A DNA stretch of 64,000 bases from Corynebacterium glaucum. GTDB taxonomy: Bacteria > Actinomycetota > Actinomycetes > Mycobacteriales > Mycobacteriaceae. Made by a program: the position numbers and the translations under genes. Of the stretch, positions 26,319 to 36,573 are shown piece after piece. The notes under the pieces are model-generated. The model saw only the letters and a list, made by a program, of their open reading frames with translations, made no database searches and had not been told where the DNA came from. The DNA lies in assembly GCF_002287505.1 (NCBI RefSeq), contig NZ_CP019688.1, forward strand, positions 372,001 to 436,000. The letters run 5' to 3'. Each line of letters begins with the position of its first letter. Position 1 is the first letter of the stretch.

Positions 26319-27161
26319 AACGGACGCGAACTCGCCTGCGTAGATGCTCATTGAACTTTCGCTGACCAGGCCGGCGAGCGCGAGGCCGGCTTCGCGAGCT
26401 AGCTCGACCGCAAGAGAGGACACCTCCGCGGCGGTGACAACTGCTGCGAAGCCGGCCATTGCGGCCTTGCGCACCAGCTCGTAGGACGCGCGGGCGTCGG
26501 TGGCCAGGATCAGTCCATTCGCCGGCAGGGCATCTGCCAGCATGAGGTGTCCGATGACCTTGTCGGCAGCGTTGCACGCGTCGACGTCCTCGCGCATCAC
26601 TACCGGAGAACTGTCAGCGTGAACAGCGCCGGCGATATTAAGGCCGCTGCGCTTCTGGGCGCGAGCGTCGTGAAGCATGCCTGGCAGAGCTGTGACCAGG
26701 GCGGGGTCGAGTGCCATGGGTGCGATGGGGCCAGGTAGCCCCATCACCGTCTCCGCCACGTATTGGGATACCGGCACGCCGCACAATCCGGTTGCGGGTT
26801 TCGCCGGGGCTGAAGCCAATCCGGGTGCGAGCCCCGCCCGTTCCGGTTCCACCAACGCGATGTCGAGGAGGTTGTAGGTGTTCTCGCCGGTGCCTGCGGC
26901 CCCCGCGCAGTAGCGGGCGGTGACTACGTCCTCGAGGTCGCGGATCAGCCCCTGGGTGAAGAGCCACCCGTGCGCGAGCTCGATGTCGTGGCCGGGTGTG
27001 CGCATCGCGGTGGTCAGCGTCTTGCCCGCGGCGCGCAGCTCCAGCGGTTCCTCGGCCGGCACCGTGCCGGCTCGCGTGTCCGCGGTGATGTGCCCAGGGC
27101 CGTCCGGGCCCGTGTTCACACTGACCGTCGTGACCGCGAAGCGGCGATTGCCCCTACTCAT
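26316..27161 (-). CDS. fdhD: Formate dehydrogenase accessory protein FdhD
   Basis: FdhD passes sulfur from the cysteine desulfurase to the molybdenum cofactor of formate dehydrogenase. The 281-residue product has the family blocks EEPLELRAAGKTLTTAMRTP, GHDIELAHGWLFTQGLI and the C-terminal LATDARASYELVRKAAMAG, as well as ALVTALPGMLHDAR. The central motif, usually CGVCG, reads LCGVPVS here: the first Cys is kept and the second is replaced by Pro. No formate dehydrogenase gene is in the window. The FNT channel at 17125 may share its pathway. Confidence 0.9.
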   Translation of the reverse strand: MSRGNRRFAVTTVSVNTGPDGPGHITADTRAGTVPAEEPLELRAAGKTLTTAMRTPGHDIELAHGWLFTQGLIRDLEDVVTARYCAGAAGTGENTYNLLDIALVEPERAGLAPGLASAPAKPATGLCGVPVSQYVAETVMGLPGPIAPMALDPALVTALPGMLHDARAQKRSGLNIAGAVHADSSPVVMREDVDACNAADKVIGHLMLADALPANGLILATDARASYELVRKAAMAGFAAVVTAAEVSSLAVELAREAGLALAGLVSESSMSIYAGEFASV

Positions 27162-27272
27162 GCCAAATCCAGGTCGAACTCAGTTTCAGCCATGCAGCCC
27201 ACCCTACTTGCGGTTACGTCGAAGCATCCACAGGGGCGAAACCGCGAATTCCACAGGTTGATGCCGCGACCC

Positions 27273-27301
27273 TTGGCGGTGTTGGTGCCGTGGGATATAA
27301 C
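27273..27301 (+). promoter_or_regulatory. Promoter of the DUF2786 gene
   Basis: TTGGCG (27273-27278) and TATAAC (27296-27301) are separated by 17 bases. GGGGGAC (27332-27338) then serves as ribosome site for ATG 27346. Confidence 0.6.
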
Positions 27302-27345
27302 TTGAGGCACTACAAAATGAAACAAACGAAAATGGGGGACGCCAC

Positions 27346-28062
27346 ATGCGTGACATCGACAAGATTAAGGAAAAGGTCCAAAAACTCCTCAACCAAGCGT
27401 CCGACCGGCAGGGTACACCGGAGGGCGATTCCTTTTACGCCAAAGCATTCGACTTGATGGCCACCTACGGGTTCGATCAGCGCGATCTCGCCGCACCGGA
27501 CGATGGGGATGAGGTGATTCACAAGACGTACCGTTTTGCCGGGGCCTACACCGACATGCAATCCCGGCTGCTGTTCGCAATTGCTCGCGCGCTGCACTGC
27601 ACCGGCTTCTTCCAGGGTGTACGTAACTCCACGCGCGTCGAGGAGGCTACCGTGTTCGGCCTGCGCCGCCACATGGAGCGCGTCGACATGCTCTACTCGC
27701 TGCTCGCCCCCGTGATGATCACCGGCGCGAGACGCCTTCGCGCCGACAGCTGGGCGGACTCCACGGTGGTGATCCGCAGATCGTTCATGACAGGGTTCGC
27801 AGCAACCATCGAGCATCGGCTCTCGCAAGCAGAGGAGACCATTGCTCAAGGAGATCAGGGGTATGCACTTGCGCTTATCGACGACTCCTTGGCCGCCGAT
27901 CTCGCTCGCGACGCGTTTGTGCACGAGGCGGGTCTGTATCTAAACAGCAGGCAACAGCACCGGTCGTTGGACGCAGATGCGTACTTCCGGGGCAGGGATG
28001 CCGGCGATATGACAGACCTCGGCCAAACGCGGGTCAATGCACGTCCGGCGCTGCCGTTGTGA
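27346..28062 (+). CDS. DUF2786 domain protein
   Basis: The 238-residue product begins with the DUF2786 signature (IDKIKEKVQKLLNQASDRQG, then EGDSFYAKAFDLMATYGFD), and the second half matches the region usually found with it. Proteins of this type occur in actinobacteria, phages and plasmids; the function is unknown. It stands alone with its own promoter just upstream of the rpsH leader. One dispersed 11-mer is inside the gene (27873-27883) and another just after it (28073-28083). Confidence 0.75.
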   Translation: MRDIDKIKEKVQKLLNQASDRQGTPEGDSFYAKAFDLMATYGFDQRDLAAPDDGDEVIHKTYRFAGAYTDMQSRLLFAIARALHCTGFFQGVRNSTRVEEATVFGLRRHMERVDMLYSLLAPVMITGARRLRADSWADSTVVIRRSFMTGFAATIEHRLSQAEETIAQGDQGYALALIDDSLAADLARDAFVHEAGLYLNSRQQHRSLDADAYFRGRDAGDMTDLGQTRVNARPALPL

Positions 28063-28342
28063 CCACAGGGGGCGTCGATAAGCAATTTGCTTCTTCGCCC
28101 TGGAAACGGGTAGCGTAGCCCGTCGGACTTGTGCGCCGGTGATCCGGCGTGCGCAAGCCGTAAAGCAATATACATCCAACTTTGTTGTAGGCCCCCCGCC
28201 GTACATGCGGACCGCGTGTCAGGGAGGCGGCGAGCGCCCCACGTTACTGAGCGTGGGGAGCGTGAAGTAGCCCCCGACAGATCACACGGAAAACGCCCGG
28301 GTGGGTCATGGGAACCGCAACGAGAAAGGGAAACGGTCACTT
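28063..28342 (+). promoter_or_regulatory. Leader of the rpsH operon
   Basis: This 280-base gap has no gene. It contains the dispersed 11-mer in reverse orientation (28073-28083), a hairpin around TGCGCCGG/CCGGCG-TGCGCA (about 28128-28157), and a clean hairpin CCCCACG/CGTGGGG (about 28235-28259). AGAAAGGG at 28323-28330 is the rpsH ribosome site. The pair of leader hairpins resembles autoregulated ribosomal leaders, but no known class was matched. Confidence 0.45.
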
Positions 28343-28741
28343 ATGACCATGACTGATCCGATCGCGGACATGCTGTCTCGCGTGCGCAATGCAACTACTG
28401 CGCAGCACGACCAGGTGTCCATGCCGTCCTCCAAGCTCAAGGCGAACATCGCTGAGATCTTGAAGCAGGAAGGCTACATCGACGACTACAAGGTTGAGGA
28501 CGACAAGGTGGGCAAGAAGCTCACCCTTGACCTCAAGTACGGCCCGACCCGCGAGGCTTCCATCGCTGGTCTGCGCCGCGTGTCCAAGCCGGGCCTGCGC
28601 GTGTACGCGAAGTCCACCGACCTGCCTCAGGTGCTCGGCGGTCTGGGCGTGGCCATCATCTCCACGTCCCAGGGTCTGCTGACCGACCGTCAGGCACAGG
28701 AGAAAGGTGTAGGCGGGGAAGTCCTCGCTTACGTCTGGTAA
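28343..28741 (+). CDS. rpsH: 30S ribosomal protein S8
   Basis: The 132-residue product reads [17 protein letters not shown], the conserved S8 start, and ends [12 protein letters not shown]8 binds the central domain of 16S rRNA and, in many bacteria, represses its own operon. ATG 28343 follows GAGAAAGGG; ATG 28349 is an alternative. It opens the second ribosomal group. Confidence 0.98.
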   Translation: MTMTDPIADMLSRVRNATTAQHDQVSMPSSKLKANIAEILKQEGYIDDYKVEDDKVGKKLTLDLKYGPTREASIAGLRRVSKPGLRVYAKSTDLPQVLGGLGVAIISTSQGLLTDRQAQEKGVGGEVLAYVW

Positions 28742-28759
28742 GGGGAGGTTGAAAGACTT

Positions 28760-29296
28760 ATGTCGCGTGTAGGTAATGCACCCATCGCCATCCCGAATGG
28801 CGTGGAAACCAAGATCAACGGCCAAAGCGTTGAGGTCAAGGGCCCGAAGGGCACCCTGAGCCTCGAGCTGCCGGAACCGATCACCGCTTCCGTCGAGGAA
28901 AACGAAATCGTGGTGTCCCGTCCGGACGACCACCGCTCTAACCGCGCTTTGCACGGTCTGTCCCGCTCGCTGGTCAACAACCTCGTTGTCGGCGTGACCG
29001 AGGGCTACAAGATCAACATGGAAATCTTCGGTGTTGGTTACCGTGTGCAGCAGAAGGGCAAGAACCTCGAGTTCTCGCTCGGCTACTCCCACCCGATCCT
29101 GATCGAGGCGCCGGAAGGCGTCACGTTTGCCGTTGACGGCAACACCAAGTTCTCGATCGAGGGCATTGACAAGCAGCAGGTTGGCCAGATTGCGGCAAAC
29201 ATCCGTCGCCTTCGCAAGGATGACCCGTACAAGGGTAAGGGCATCCGCTACGAGGGTGAGCAGGTCCGCCGCAAGGTCGGAAAGACGGGTAAGTAA
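28760..29296 (+). CDS. rplF: 50S ribosomal protein L6
   Basis: The 178-residue product has L6 blocks [14 protein letters not shown] and [26 protein letters not shown]6 binds 23S rRNA near the GTPase centre. Normal length; ribosome site GGGGAGG upstream. Two bases separate it from rplR. Confidence 0.98.
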   Translation: MSRVGNAPIAIPNGVETKINGQSVEVKGPKGTLSLELPEPITASVEENEIVVSRPDDHRSNRALHGLSRSLVNNLVVGVTEGYKINMEIFGVGYRVQQKGKNLEFSLGYSHPILIEAPEGVTFAVDGNTKFSIEGIDKQQVGQIAANIRRLRKDDPYKGKGIRYEGEQVRRKVGKTGK

Positions 29297-29298
29297 TC

Positions 29299-29712
29299 AT
29301 GAGCAACACTGCAGAAAACACTGCGTCCACCAAGCGCACCCCGGTTGGCAAGGACATCTCGTCCCGCCGCCGCGAGGCACGTCAGCGCCGTCACTACCGC
29401 ATCCGCAAGGACCTGCGCGGCACCCCGGAGACCCCGCGTCTCGTCGTGCACCGCTCGTCCCGCCACATCCACGTCCAGGTCATCGACGACCTCGCAGGCC
29501 ACACCCTGGTCTCCGCTTCCTCCATGGAGCCGGAGATCCGCGACATGACTGGCGACAAGAAGGACAAGGCAGCGAAGGTCGGCGAGCTTGTGGCTCAGCG
29601 CGCCAAGGAGGCTGGCATCGACGCCATCGTCTTCGACCGCGGCGGCTACAAGTACCACGGTCGCGTTGCGGCCCTGGCTGACGCAGCACGTGAAGGTGGT
29701 CTGAAGTTCTAA
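29299..29712 (+). CDS. rplR: 50S ribosomal protein L18
   Basis: The 137-residue product has the L18 core [19 protein letters not shown] and ends [20 protein letters not shown] plus a short tail. L18 binds 5S rRNA with L5. The N-terminus has a short Thr/Ser-rich extension. Confidence 0.98.
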   Translation: MSNTAENTASTKRTPVGKDISSRRREARQRRHYRIRKDLRGTPETPRLVVHRSSRHIHVQVIDDLAGHTLVSASSMEPEIRDMTGDKKDKAAKVGELVAQRAKEAGIDAIVFDRGGYKYHGRVAALADAAREGGLKF

Positions 29713-29752
29713 TGAGCACCGCAATTTTCACCATCAACGGAAGGATCGCGTA

Positions 29753-30436
29753 ATGGCCGAGCGTGAACGGCGTGACGGCGGACGCACCGCCGAAGACCAG
29801 AACAACAACGACGAGCGCAACAACCGCGGCGGCGACCGCGGCGAGCGCAACGACCGCGGTGAGCGCGGTGGCCGTGGCCGCCGCGACCGCGACGACCGCC
29901 GTGGCGGTCGCGACGACGAGCGCGATAAGTACATCGAGCGCGTCATCACCATCAACCGCGTTGCCAAGACCGTCAAGGGCGGCCGCAACATGTCCTTCAC
30001 CGCACTCGTCGTCGTCGGCGACGGTGAGGGCATGGTCGGCGTCGGCTACGGCAAGGCAAAGGAAGTCCCGGCTGCAATTCAGAAGGGTGCAGAGGAGGCT
30101 CGTAAGAACTTCTTCCGCGTCCCGATGATTGGCGGCACCATCCCGCACCCGGTTCAGGGCGAAGCAGCTGCCGGCATCGTGATGATGCGCCCGGCTGCTC
30201 CCGGTACCGGTGTGATCGCCGGCGGCGCTGTCCGCCCGGTGCTCGAGTGCGCTGGTGTCCAGGACATCCTCGCGAAGTCCCTGGGCTCCGACAACGCGCT
30301 GAACGTGGTGCAGGCAACCGTCGACGGCTTGAAGCAGCTTGTGCGCCCCGAGGAGATTGCTGCCAAGCGCGGCAAGGCTATCGAGGATGTCGCACCGGCT
30401 CGTATGCTGCGCGCTCGCGCAGGGCAGGAGGCGTAA
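29753..30436 (+). CDS. rpsE: 30S ribosomal protein S5 with charged N-terminal extension
   Basis: The 227-residue product carries a normal S5 core from about residue 59 ([20 protein letters not shown]) to the end. Before it lies a 58-residue extension made almost only of Arg, Asp, Glu, Gly and Asn, with RGE/RGG-like steps. S5 guards decoding accuracy. The extension is low complexity and probably disordered; the DNA is correspondingly repetitive (cgcgacgac-type triplets). Confidence 0.97.
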   Translation: MAERERRDGGRTAEDQNNNDERNNRGGDRGERNDRGERGGRGRRDRDDRRGGRDDERDKYIERVITINRVAKTVKGGRNMSFTALVVVGDGEGMVGVGYGKAKEVPAAIQKGAEEARKNFFRVPMIGGTIPHPVQGEAAAGIVMMRPAAPGTGVIAGGAVRPVLECAGVQDILAKSLGSDNALNVVQATVDGLKQLVRPEEIAAKRGKAIEDVAPARMLRARAGQEA

Positions 30437-30442
30437 ACCACC

Positions 30443-30628
30443 ATGGCACTGAAGATTACGTTGCACCACGGCAAGGTGGGCGAGAAGCCGGTCACCCGCA
30501 AGAACCTGGAAGCTCTGGGTCTGCGCAAGATCGGTCAGTCTGTGATCAAGCAGGACAACGCCGCGACCCGCGGCCAGATCCTGAAGGTGCGCCACCTGGT
30601 CACCGTCGAAGAAGTTGCAGGGGAGTAG
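30443..30628 (+). CDS. rpmD: 50S ribosomal protein L30
   Basis: The 61-residue product reads MALKITLHHGKVGEKPVTRK and continues with the L30 signature LGLRKIGQSVIKQDN. Length is normal. It lies between rpsE and rplO in the conserved order. Confidence 0.97.
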   Translation: MALKITLHHGKVGEKPVTRKNLEALGLRKIGQSVIKQDNAATRGQILKVRHLVTVEEVAGE

Positions 30629-30635
30629 ATAGCAC

Positions 30636-31253
30636 ATGGCTGACATCATCAAGCTCCATGACCTGCGTCCGGCTCAGGGCGCAAACAAGGCTAAGACCCG
30701 CGTCGGTCGCGGTGAGGCCTCCAAGGGTAAGACCGCAGGCCGCGGTACGAAGGGCACCAAGGCTCGTAAGCAGGTTTCCGCTGCTTTCGAGGGTGGCCAG
30801 ATGCCGCTGCACATGCGTCTGCCGAAGCTGAAGGGCTTTAAGAACCCGAACCGCGTCGAGTACCAGGTGGTCAACGTTTCCGACCTGGCAAAGGCGTTCC
30901 CGAACGGTGGCTCCATCGCCATCGCCGACATCGTCGCAGCGGGCCTGGTCCGCGCGAAGGAGCCGGTGAAGGTGCTGGGCAACGGTGACATCGACGTCAA
31001 GCTCGACGTGACCGCCACCAAGTTCTCCAAGTCCGCAGTTGAGAAGCTCGAGGCTGCTGGTGGCTCCGCGAACGCTGAGGAGTTCTCCTCGCGCGCGCCG
31101 AAGAGCACCGACGGCCCGTCCGCTTCCGCTGCAGGCGAGGCAAGCCCGGCCGCTGAGGCGACCGAGGGTGCTCGTGGCGTGCTGGACTCCGACCCGCTGC
31201 AGGGTGGCTCCACCGTCGTCGAGGCTGAGCCTGAGGACACCACCGAGGCTTAA
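30636..31253 (+). CDS. rplO: 50S ribosomal protein L15 with long C-terminal tail
   Basis: The 205-residue product has a standard L15 core ([39 protein letters not shown]) to about residue 145. A 60-residue tail rich in Ala, Ser, Glu and Pro follows; common L15 proteins stop near 148. The tail is acidic, unlike the basic core. A strong terminator closes the group. Confidence 0.97.
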   Translation: MADIIKLHDLRPAQGANKAKTRVGRGEASKGKTAGRGTKGTKARKQVSAAFEGGQMPLHMRLPKLKGFKNPNRVEYQVVNVSDLAKAFPNGGSIAIADIVAAGLVRAKEPVKVLGNGDIDVKLDVTATKFSKSAVEKLEAAGGSANAEEFSSRAPKSTDGPSASAAGEASPAAEATEGARGVLDSDPLQGGSTVVEAEPEDTTEA

Positions 31254-31286
31254 GCACACGGTTCGACGCTAACGCGTCGTCATTTC

Positions 31287-31327
31287 GACCCCCGCTTCCG
31301 GACATGCTCCGGGCCGGGGGTCGTTTG
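31287..31327 (+). terminator. Terminator after rplO
   Basis: GACCCCCG (31287-31294) pairs with CGGGGGTC (31315-31322); an inner CCGG/CCGG-type stem extends it. GTTTG follows. It separates rplO from the secY promoter region (TAGGGT near 31401). Confidence 0.75.
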
Positions 31328-31528
31328 CGTGCGTCAACCATCCAAGCGCTGATCGCCCGGCACGGCCACCGCAAATACCGTTTTCGCGCATCCTGCTGCT
31401 AGGGTAGTGGGGTCATAGACAGCCGGTGGGCTTTCGCCTGCCTTTTCGCAGCGCACGCGCCGGCTGACGGCAATGAAAACTGTCCGCTACCTCTCGTCGC
31501 GCCACTGCGGTGGGAGCCAGGAGGCTTT

Positions 31529-32857
31529 GTGTCCGCTATTGCTCAGGCGTTCAAGGACCCTGATCTTCGCAAGAAGATCCTCATCACCGTTGCGCTGATG
31601 ATCCTGTACCGCGTTGGTTCTCAGATTCCGACGCCGGGCGTCGACTACGCATTGATCAACCAGCGTCTGCAGGACATCTCCCAAGGCGAGCAAGCCACGA
31701 TGTTCTCCATCATCGGCCTGTTCTCCGGTGGTGCGCTGCTGCAGCTGTCGATCTTCGCCATCGGCATCATGCCGTACATTACGGCGTCGATTATCGTCCA
31801 GCTGCTCACTGTGGTGATCCCGAAGTTCGAGGAGCTGAAGAAGGAAGGCCAGGCCGGCCAGACGAAGATGACGCAGTACACGCGCTACCTCACCGTCGCG
31901 CTTGCGCTGCTCCAGTCCGCCGGCATCGTCGCGCTGGCTGACCGCGAGCAACTCCTTGGCCAGGGCATGCCGGTGCTGGTGGAAGACCGCAACGTCTGGA
32001 CCCTGATCATGATGATCGTGGTCATGACCTCGGGCGCGATCCTCATCATGTGGCTCGGCGAGATCATCACGGAAAAGGGCGTGGGCAACGGTATGTCGCT
32101 GCTCATCGTCGCCGGTATCGCTACTCAAATTCCTTCAGAGGGTGCCTTCATTCTCGCGAACTCGGGCGTGCTCACGTTCACCCTGGTTGTGCTCGCGCTC
32201 GTCATCCTGGTTGTCGGCATCATCTTTATCGAGCAGGGCCAGCGCCGTATCCCGGTGCAGTACGCAAAGCGCATGGTGGGCCGTCGCCAGTACGGTGGTT
32301 CTTCCACCTACCTGCCGCTCAAGGTCAACCAGGCCGGTGTGATCCCGGTGATCTTCGCGTCCTCGCTTATGTACGTACCGGTGCTGATCACCCAGATCGC
32401 CACCATGAACAAGCCGACCCCGCCGGACAACTGGTGGATGAACAACATCATGGCCTGGCTTCAAAACCCGGGTTCGTGGCAGTACATCCTGACCTACGTT
32501 GTGCTGATCATCTTCTTCTCTTACTTCTACGTCTCCATCCAGTACGACCCGGTGGATCAGGCAGAGAACATGAAGAAGTACGGCGGCTTCATCCCGGGCA
32601 TTCGCCCTGGCCGCGCAACCGCCGAGTACCTCGCGTTCGTGATGAACCGCCTGCTGTTCGTCGGTGCAATTTACCTCGCGCTGATCGCGGTGCTGCCGAA
32701 CCTGGCAATGGACGCTGGCGTGACCGGCTCCGGCCAGATGGGCATGAGCGCGTTCGGCGGTACGGCAATCCTAATTATGGTTTCGGTCGCGCTGACTACC
32801 GTCAAGCAGATCGAATCCCAACTCCTCCAATCCAACTACGAAGGACTTTTGCGATAA
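31529..32857 (+). CDS. secY: Sec translocase channel subunit SecY
   Basis: The 442-residue product has ten membrane segments and SecY signatures ([35 protein letters not shown] block, [24 protein letters not shown]). SecY forms the export pore with SecE and SecG. GTG 31529 follows the strong site AGGAGG. Its stop TAA shares one base with the adk start. The 275-base gap before it carries TAGGGT at about 31401 as a possible -10 box. Confidence 0.98.
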   Translation: MSAIAQAFKDPDLRKKILITVALMILYRVGSQIPTPGVDYALINQRLQDISQGEQATMFSIIGLFSGGALLQLSIFAIGIMPYITASIIVQLLTVVIPKFEELKKEGQAGQTKMTQYTRYLTVALALLQSAGIVALADREQLLGQGMPVLVEDRNVWTLIMMIVVMTSGAILIMWLGEIITEKGVGNGMSLLIVAGIATQIPSEGAFILANSGVLTFTLVVLALVILVVGIIFIEQGQRRIPVQYAKRMVGRRQYGGSSTYLPLKVNQAGVIPVIFASSLMYVPVLITQIATMNKPTPPDNWWMNNIMAWLQNPGSWQYILTYVVLIIFFSYFYVSIQYDPVDQAENMKKYGGFIPGIRPGRATAEYLAFVMNRLLFVGAIYLALIAVLPNLAMDAGVTGSGQMGMSAFGGTAILIMVSVALTTVKQIESQLLQSNYEGLLR

Positions 32858-33402
32858 TGCGTCTCGTTCTCCTCGGCCCTCCCGGTGCTGGCAAGGGCAC
32901 CCAGGCGGCCATCCTCTCCGAAAAGCTCGGCGTCCCGCACATCTCTACCGGTGACCTCTTCCGCGCCAACATCGGCGAGGGCACCCCGCTCGGCCTCGAG
33001 GCGAAGAGCTACATCGACGCCGGCAAGCTCGTGCCCACCGACGTCACCGCCCGCATGGTGGAGGCACGCCTGGACGAGGACGACGCGAAGGACGGCTTCC
33101 TTCTCGACGGCTTCCCGCGCACGGTGGAGCAGGCAGAGATCCTCACCGACCTGCTGGACAAGCACGGTCACTCCCTCGATGGCGTGCTGAACTTCGTCGT
33201 CGACGAGGACGTGGTGGTTGAGCGCATGCTCGCCCGCGGCCGCGCAGACGACAACGAGGAGACCATCCGCACCCGTCTCGGCGTCTACCGCGATGAGACG
33301 GCTCCGCTGATCGACCACTACGGCGACGCGATTATCTCCATCGACGCTGTCGGCGATGTGGACGAGATCAACTCCCGCGCGATGCAGGCGCTGGGCAAGT
33401 AA
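32857..33402 (+). CDS. adk: Adenylate kinase
   Basis: Adk converts ATP and AMP to two ADP. The 181-residue product has P-loop GPPGAGKGT (7-15), the AMP-binding [10 protein letters not shown] and the LLDGFPRT motif. The LID is the short form, so there is no zinc site. The start overlaps the secY stop (TAATG), hence translational coupling. Confidence 0.98.
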   Translation: MRLVLLGPPGAGKGTQAAILSEKLGVPHISTGDLFRANIGEGTPLGLEAKSYIDAGKLVPTDVTARMVEARLDEDDAKDGFLLDGFPRTVEQAEILTDLLDKHGHSLDGVLNFVVDEDVVVERMLARGRADDNEETIRTRLGVYRDETAPLIDHYGDAIISIDAVGDVDEINSRAMQALGK

Positions 33403-33418
33403 CGCTCGCTTGTATATC

Positions 33419-33442
33419 GGCCGGTGCTTGCACCGGCCTTTC
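33419..33442 (+). terminator. Hairpin after adk
   Basis: GGCCGGTGC and GCACCGGCC form a perfect 9-bp stem with a two-base loop, followed by TTTCG. The dispersed 11-mer follows at 33451-33461, within ATTTTCGCTTATCGACG. Confidence 0.7.
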
Positions 33443-33450
33443 GCATTTTC

Positions 33451-33461
33451 GCTTATCGACG
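33451..33461 (+). repeat. Dispersed 11-mer, intergenic copy (adk-map)
   Basis: GCTTATCGACG lies between the adk hairpin and the map start. It is one of 13 exact copies in the window and one of three outside genes; the others are at 18169-18179 and 28073-28083 (reverse orientation). Confidence 0.9.
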
Positions 33462-33487
33462 ACCCTTTGAAGGACGCATTTCCCACC

Positions 33488-34285
33488 ATGGCTTTCCGTA
33501 AACGCAAAATTGCCGCGAAAACCCCGGAGGAGCTCGACGCGATGGAAGCCGCCGGGCGCATCGTCGGTGTTGCCCTGCAGGAGGTCCGCGCCGCTGCGAA
33601 GCCCGGTGCGACCACCCTCGATCTCGATACCGTCGCCGAGACGGTGATCCGCGATCACGGCGCCATACCGACGTTTTTGGGGTACAACGGCTTTCCCGGC
33701 TCGATCTGCGCAAGTGTGAACGAGGTCGTGGTTCACGGCATTCCAAGCAATGAGGTTGTACTCACTGAAGGGGACTTGGTCTCCATCGACTGCGGCGCCA
33801 CGTTTAACGGCTGGGTCGGGGACTCCGCTTGGTCTTTTGGGGTAGGGCGGTTGGAAGGTGCCGTCGACAAGCTCAATGCTGCGACTGAGTGGGTGCTGAT
33901 GGAGGGGCTCAAGGCCATGGTGCCGGGCAACAAGCTGACCGATGTGTCGCACGCGTTGGAGCAGGCGACATATGCGGCGGAGGAGCGCTTCGGGGTGGAA
34001 CTTGGCATCCTCGATGGCTATGGCGGGCACGGTATCGGGCGCACGATGCACGAGGATCCGTACCTGGCGAATGAGGGTCGGCCTGGTCGCGGGCCGGTGA
34101 TTCAGGAAGGCTCTGTGCTGGCGATTGAGCCGATGTTGATTCTCGGCGGCGAAACCGATTCGCGGGTGCTTGAGGATGACTGGACAGTTGTCACACTTGA
34201 TGGTTCACCTGCGGCGCACTGGGAGCACACCGTGGCCGCGACCGCGAATGGCCCGCGCATTCTCACACCGCGGGACACGGCTTAA
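33488..34285 (+). CDS. map: Methionine aminopeptidase
   Basis: Map removes the initiator Met from nascent proteins. The 265-residue product is a type I enzyme with the dimetal ligand blocks [26 protein letters not shown] and EPMLILGG, and a terminal EHT. ATG 33488 lies after GAAGGACG. The secY-adk-map order is the conserved one. Confidence 0.97.
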   Translation: MAFRKRKIAAKTPEELDAMEAAGRIVGVALQEVRAAAKPGATTLDLDTVAETVIRDHGAIPTFLGYNGFPGSICASVNEVVVHGIPSNEVVLTEGDLVSIDCGATFNGWVGDSAWSFGVGRLEGAVDKLNAATEWVLMEGLKAMVPGNKLTDVSHALEQATYAAEERFGVELGILDGYGGHGIGRTMHEDPYLANEGRPGRGPVIQEGSVLAIEPMLILGGETDSRVLEDDWTVVTLDGSPAAHWEHTVAATANGPRILTPRDTA

Positions 34286-34321
34286 ACCGCTGTTCGCGCG
34301 CGTAAGACATAGGGCGCGGGT

Positions 34322-34334
34322 TATACTTTTGCCC
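34322..34334 (+). promoter_or_regulatory. -10 box of the L,D-transpeptidase gene (leaderless)
   Basis: TATACT (34322-34327) is one base from the consensus and sits seven bases before ATG 34335. There is no ribosome site, so a leaderless mRNA is expected. Confidence 0.65.
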
Positions 34335-35180
34335 ATGTCATACTCTTCCCGCCACGCAGCGCTGTCTGTGCCGTCCAAGGTTAAGCGGCGCGTGCTCTCC
34401 GTTGCCGCCAGCGCAGGCGTTGTTGTCTCCCTCATCGTGAACCCTGCTGTCGCCGCCGCGCAGCCGGCATCACCGCTTCAGCAGTTCTCCTCCAGCGCCT
34501 CCAGCACCGGGCTTGACGCTTTCGTAAGCCAGGTAAACGCGCAGTACGCTTCGTTGAGCTCGAGCCCGGATGTCGCCGTACGCGACGCCGCGTGGAACCT
34601 GCGCACCTCGCTGCGCCAGCAGGCAGATGCCCTTGGCGCACTGAACCCGGAGCTGCCCGCCCAAGCGAAGGCCGCCATCGACCAGACGGTGGAGACGTTC
34701 TTCCCGGGTCTGATCGCGGAACGCACTCCTGCACCGGCCCCGGCACCCACACCTGCACCGGAAGCTGCTCCGGCTCCCGCACCTGCACCGGAAGCTGCTC
34801 CGGCCCCGGCACCCGCGCCGGCGTTCGACTACGGTTCTTGCCCGAAGGATGCGAAGGCCTGCATCGACCTCGACGGTCGCCGCTCCTGGCTGCAGCGTAA
34901 CGGCGAGGTGTACTACGGATCCGTGTTCATCGGCCCGGGCCGCCCTGGTCACGAGACCCCGCGCGGCACCTTCTACGTGAACCGCAAGGTGATCGACGAG
35001 ATCTCCTGGGAGTTTAACAACGCCCCGATGCCGTACGCGGTGTACTTCACCAACAACGGCATCGCGTTCCACCAGGGCGATCCGAACATCCTCTCCCACG
35101 GCTGCATTCGCATGCACCGTGCGGACGCGCAGAAGTACTACAACGACCTGCAGATCGGCGACAAGGTTTACGTCTACTAA
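34335..35180 (+). CDS. Secreted L,D-transpeptidase (YkuD family)
   Basis: These enzymes make 3-3 peptidoglycan crosslinks. The 281-residue product has a signal peptide (cleavage near AVA-AA, residue 40), a helical region, a Pro-Ala repeat linker (about 131-160, APAPAPTPAPEAAPAPAPAP) and a YkuD domain. The catalytic motif SHGCIRMH places the nucleophile at Cys257. The Pro-Ala linker probably spans the wall. A terminator follows. Confidence 0.92.
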   Translation: MSYSSRHAALSVPSKVKRRVLSVAASAGVVVSLIVNPAVAAAQPASPLQQFSSSASSTGLDAFVSQVNAQYASLSSSPDVAVRDAAWNLRTSLRQQADALGALNPELPAQAKAAIDQTVETFFPGLIAERTPAPAPAPTPAPEAAPAPAPAPEAAPAPAPAPAFDYGSCPKDAKACIDLDGRRSWLQRNGEVYYGSVFIGPGRPGHETPRGTFYVNRKVIDEISWEFNNAPMPYAVYFTNNGIAFHQGDPNILSHGCIRMHRADAQKYYNDLQIGDKVYVY

Positions 35181-35189
35181 ACCGTCGGC

Positions 35190-35236
35190 ACCCGCCCGCT
35201 CCGAGTCGCAACCGCGGCCGGGGCGGGTTTGTCTTT
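35190..35236 (+). terminator. Terminator after the L,D-transpeptidase
   Basis: ACCCGCCC (35190-35197) pairs with GGGCGGGT (35221-35228), followed by TTGTCTTTT. The loop is about 23 bases. Confidence 0.65.
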
Positions 35237-35371
35237 TCGCAGGTGGGTGGCTATTATCGTGGTTTGGTGCAGAGCGGGCGGTGGACGCCGACCCTGCCTG
35301 CGCCGCGTAGCAATTCGGAAAATACGTCAAGTACCTGCGCGAACGCGCGGGTGCTGTAGGAAGTGGAGTGT

Positions 35372-35590
35372 ATGGCAAAAGAAGGCGCAATCGAGGTTGA
35401 GGGCCGTATCGTCGAGCCCTTGAAGAACGCGATGTTCCGAGTCGAGTTGGACAACGGGCACGAGGTTCTCGCCCACATCAGTGGCAAGATGCGCCAGCAC
35501 TACATCCGCATCCTCCCGGAGGACCGCGTCATCGTGGAGCTTTCCCCGTACGACCTGGACCGCGGGCGTATTACTTACCGCTACAAGTAA
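35372..35590 (+). CDS. infA: Translation initiation factor IF-1
   Basis: The 72-residue product reads [20 protein letters not shown] and is an OB-fold protein that binds the ribosomal A site. ATG 35372 is chosen because it gives the universal MAKE start; GTG 35363 is also in frame but lacks support. It starts the alpha ribosomal cluster; rpmJ is not between it and rpsM. Confidence 0.97.
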   Translation: MAKEGAIEVEGRIVEPLKNAMFRVELDNGHEVLAHISGKMRQHYIRILPEDRVIVELSPYDLDRGRITYRYK

Positions 35591-35772
35591 CAACTTTCGC
35601 CTCCTTACCCACGGCGCATCCCTAGGTGGATGTGTCTTTTCACCTCCGGCCACGGTGGCCGGAGCCGCGTGAAACCCCAGCCCATCCTCCGGCACGGCCC
35701 GGACAAAGTGTTGGAAGGCGCGGACGGGTGGGGAGAAAACCACCGTAACAACCCGAAAGGAACGTGACCCTC

Positions 35773-36141
35773 ATGGCACGTCTTGCTGGTGTGGATCTCC
35801 CGCGCAACAAGCGTATGGAGATTGCACTCACCTACATCTATGGCATCGGCCCGACCCGATCCAAGGAACTGCTCGAGATGACGGGCATTTCTCCTGACCT
35901 GCGCACCGACAATCTGTCGGACGAGCAGCTCTCCCAGCTGCGCGACGCGATTGAGAACAACTACACGGTCGAGGGTGACCTGCGCCGCGAGGTACAGGCT
36001 GACATCCGCCGCAAGATCGAAATTGGCTCTTACCAGGGTCTGCGCCACCGCCGCGGTCTGCCGGTTCGCGGCCAGCGTACGAAGACCAACGCGCGTACCC
36101 GCAAGGGCCCGAAGAAGACCATCGCAGGAAAGAAGAAGTAA
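35773..36141 (+). CDS. rpsM: 30S ribosomal protein S13
   Basis: The 122-residue product ([20 protein letters not shown]) has the usual S13 length and basic tail [20 protein letters not shown]13 sits in the head of the 30S subunit and contacts the P-site tRNA. ATG 35773 follows GAAAGGAACG. Three bases separate it from rpsK. Confidence 0.98.
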   Translation: MARLAGVDLPRNKRMEIALTYIYGIGPTRSKELLEMTGISPDLRTDNLSDEQLSQLRDAIENNYTVEGDLRREVQADIRRKIEIGSYQGLRHRRGLPVRGQRTKTNARTRKGPKKTIAGKKK

Positions 36142-36144
36142 CAC

Positions 36145-36546
36145 ATGCCACCGAAGACTCGTCAGGGCGCGCGTCGCGGACGTCGCGTCGTCAAGAAGAA
36201 TGTGACCTCCGGTCACGCATACATCAAGTCCACCTTCAACAACACCATCGTGTCCATCACGGACCCGTCCGGTGCTGTGATCTCCTGGGCATCCTCCGGC
36301 CACGTCGGCTTCAAGGGTTCCCGTAAGTCCACTCCGTTCGCCGCACAGATGGCAGCTGAGAACGCTGCGCGCAAGGCGATGGAGCACGGCATGAAGAAGG
36401 TTGACGTGTTTGTTAAGGGTCCGGGCTCCGGCCGCGAGACCGCAATCCGTTCGCTCCAGGCCGCTGGCCTGGAGGTGTCCTCGATCTCGGACGTGACCCC
36501 GCAGCCGTTCAACGGTTGCCGTCCGCCGAAGCGTCGTCGCGTTTAA
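36145..36546 (+). CDS. rpsK: 30S ribosomal protein S11
   Basis: The 133-residue product has S11 blocks [20 protein letters not shown] and [20 protein letters not shown] and ends RPPKRRRV. S11 forms part of the platform near the mRNA exit. Length is normal. Confidence 0.98.
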   Translation: MPPKTRQGARRGRRVVKKNVTSGHAYIKSTFNNTIVSITDPSGAVISWASSGHVGFKGSRKSTPFAAQMAAENAARKAMEHGMKKVDVFVKGPGSGRETAIRSLQAAGLEVSSISDVTPQPFNGCRPPKRRRV

Positions 36547-36573
36547 GGCAGAAAGGAAAAGAGGTACTACATC

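Noticed and set aside
32050..32856. Upstream extension of the adk frame giving a 450-residue protein
   Set aside because: It runs through secY in another frame. Adk has a normal start at 32857 coupled to the secY stop.
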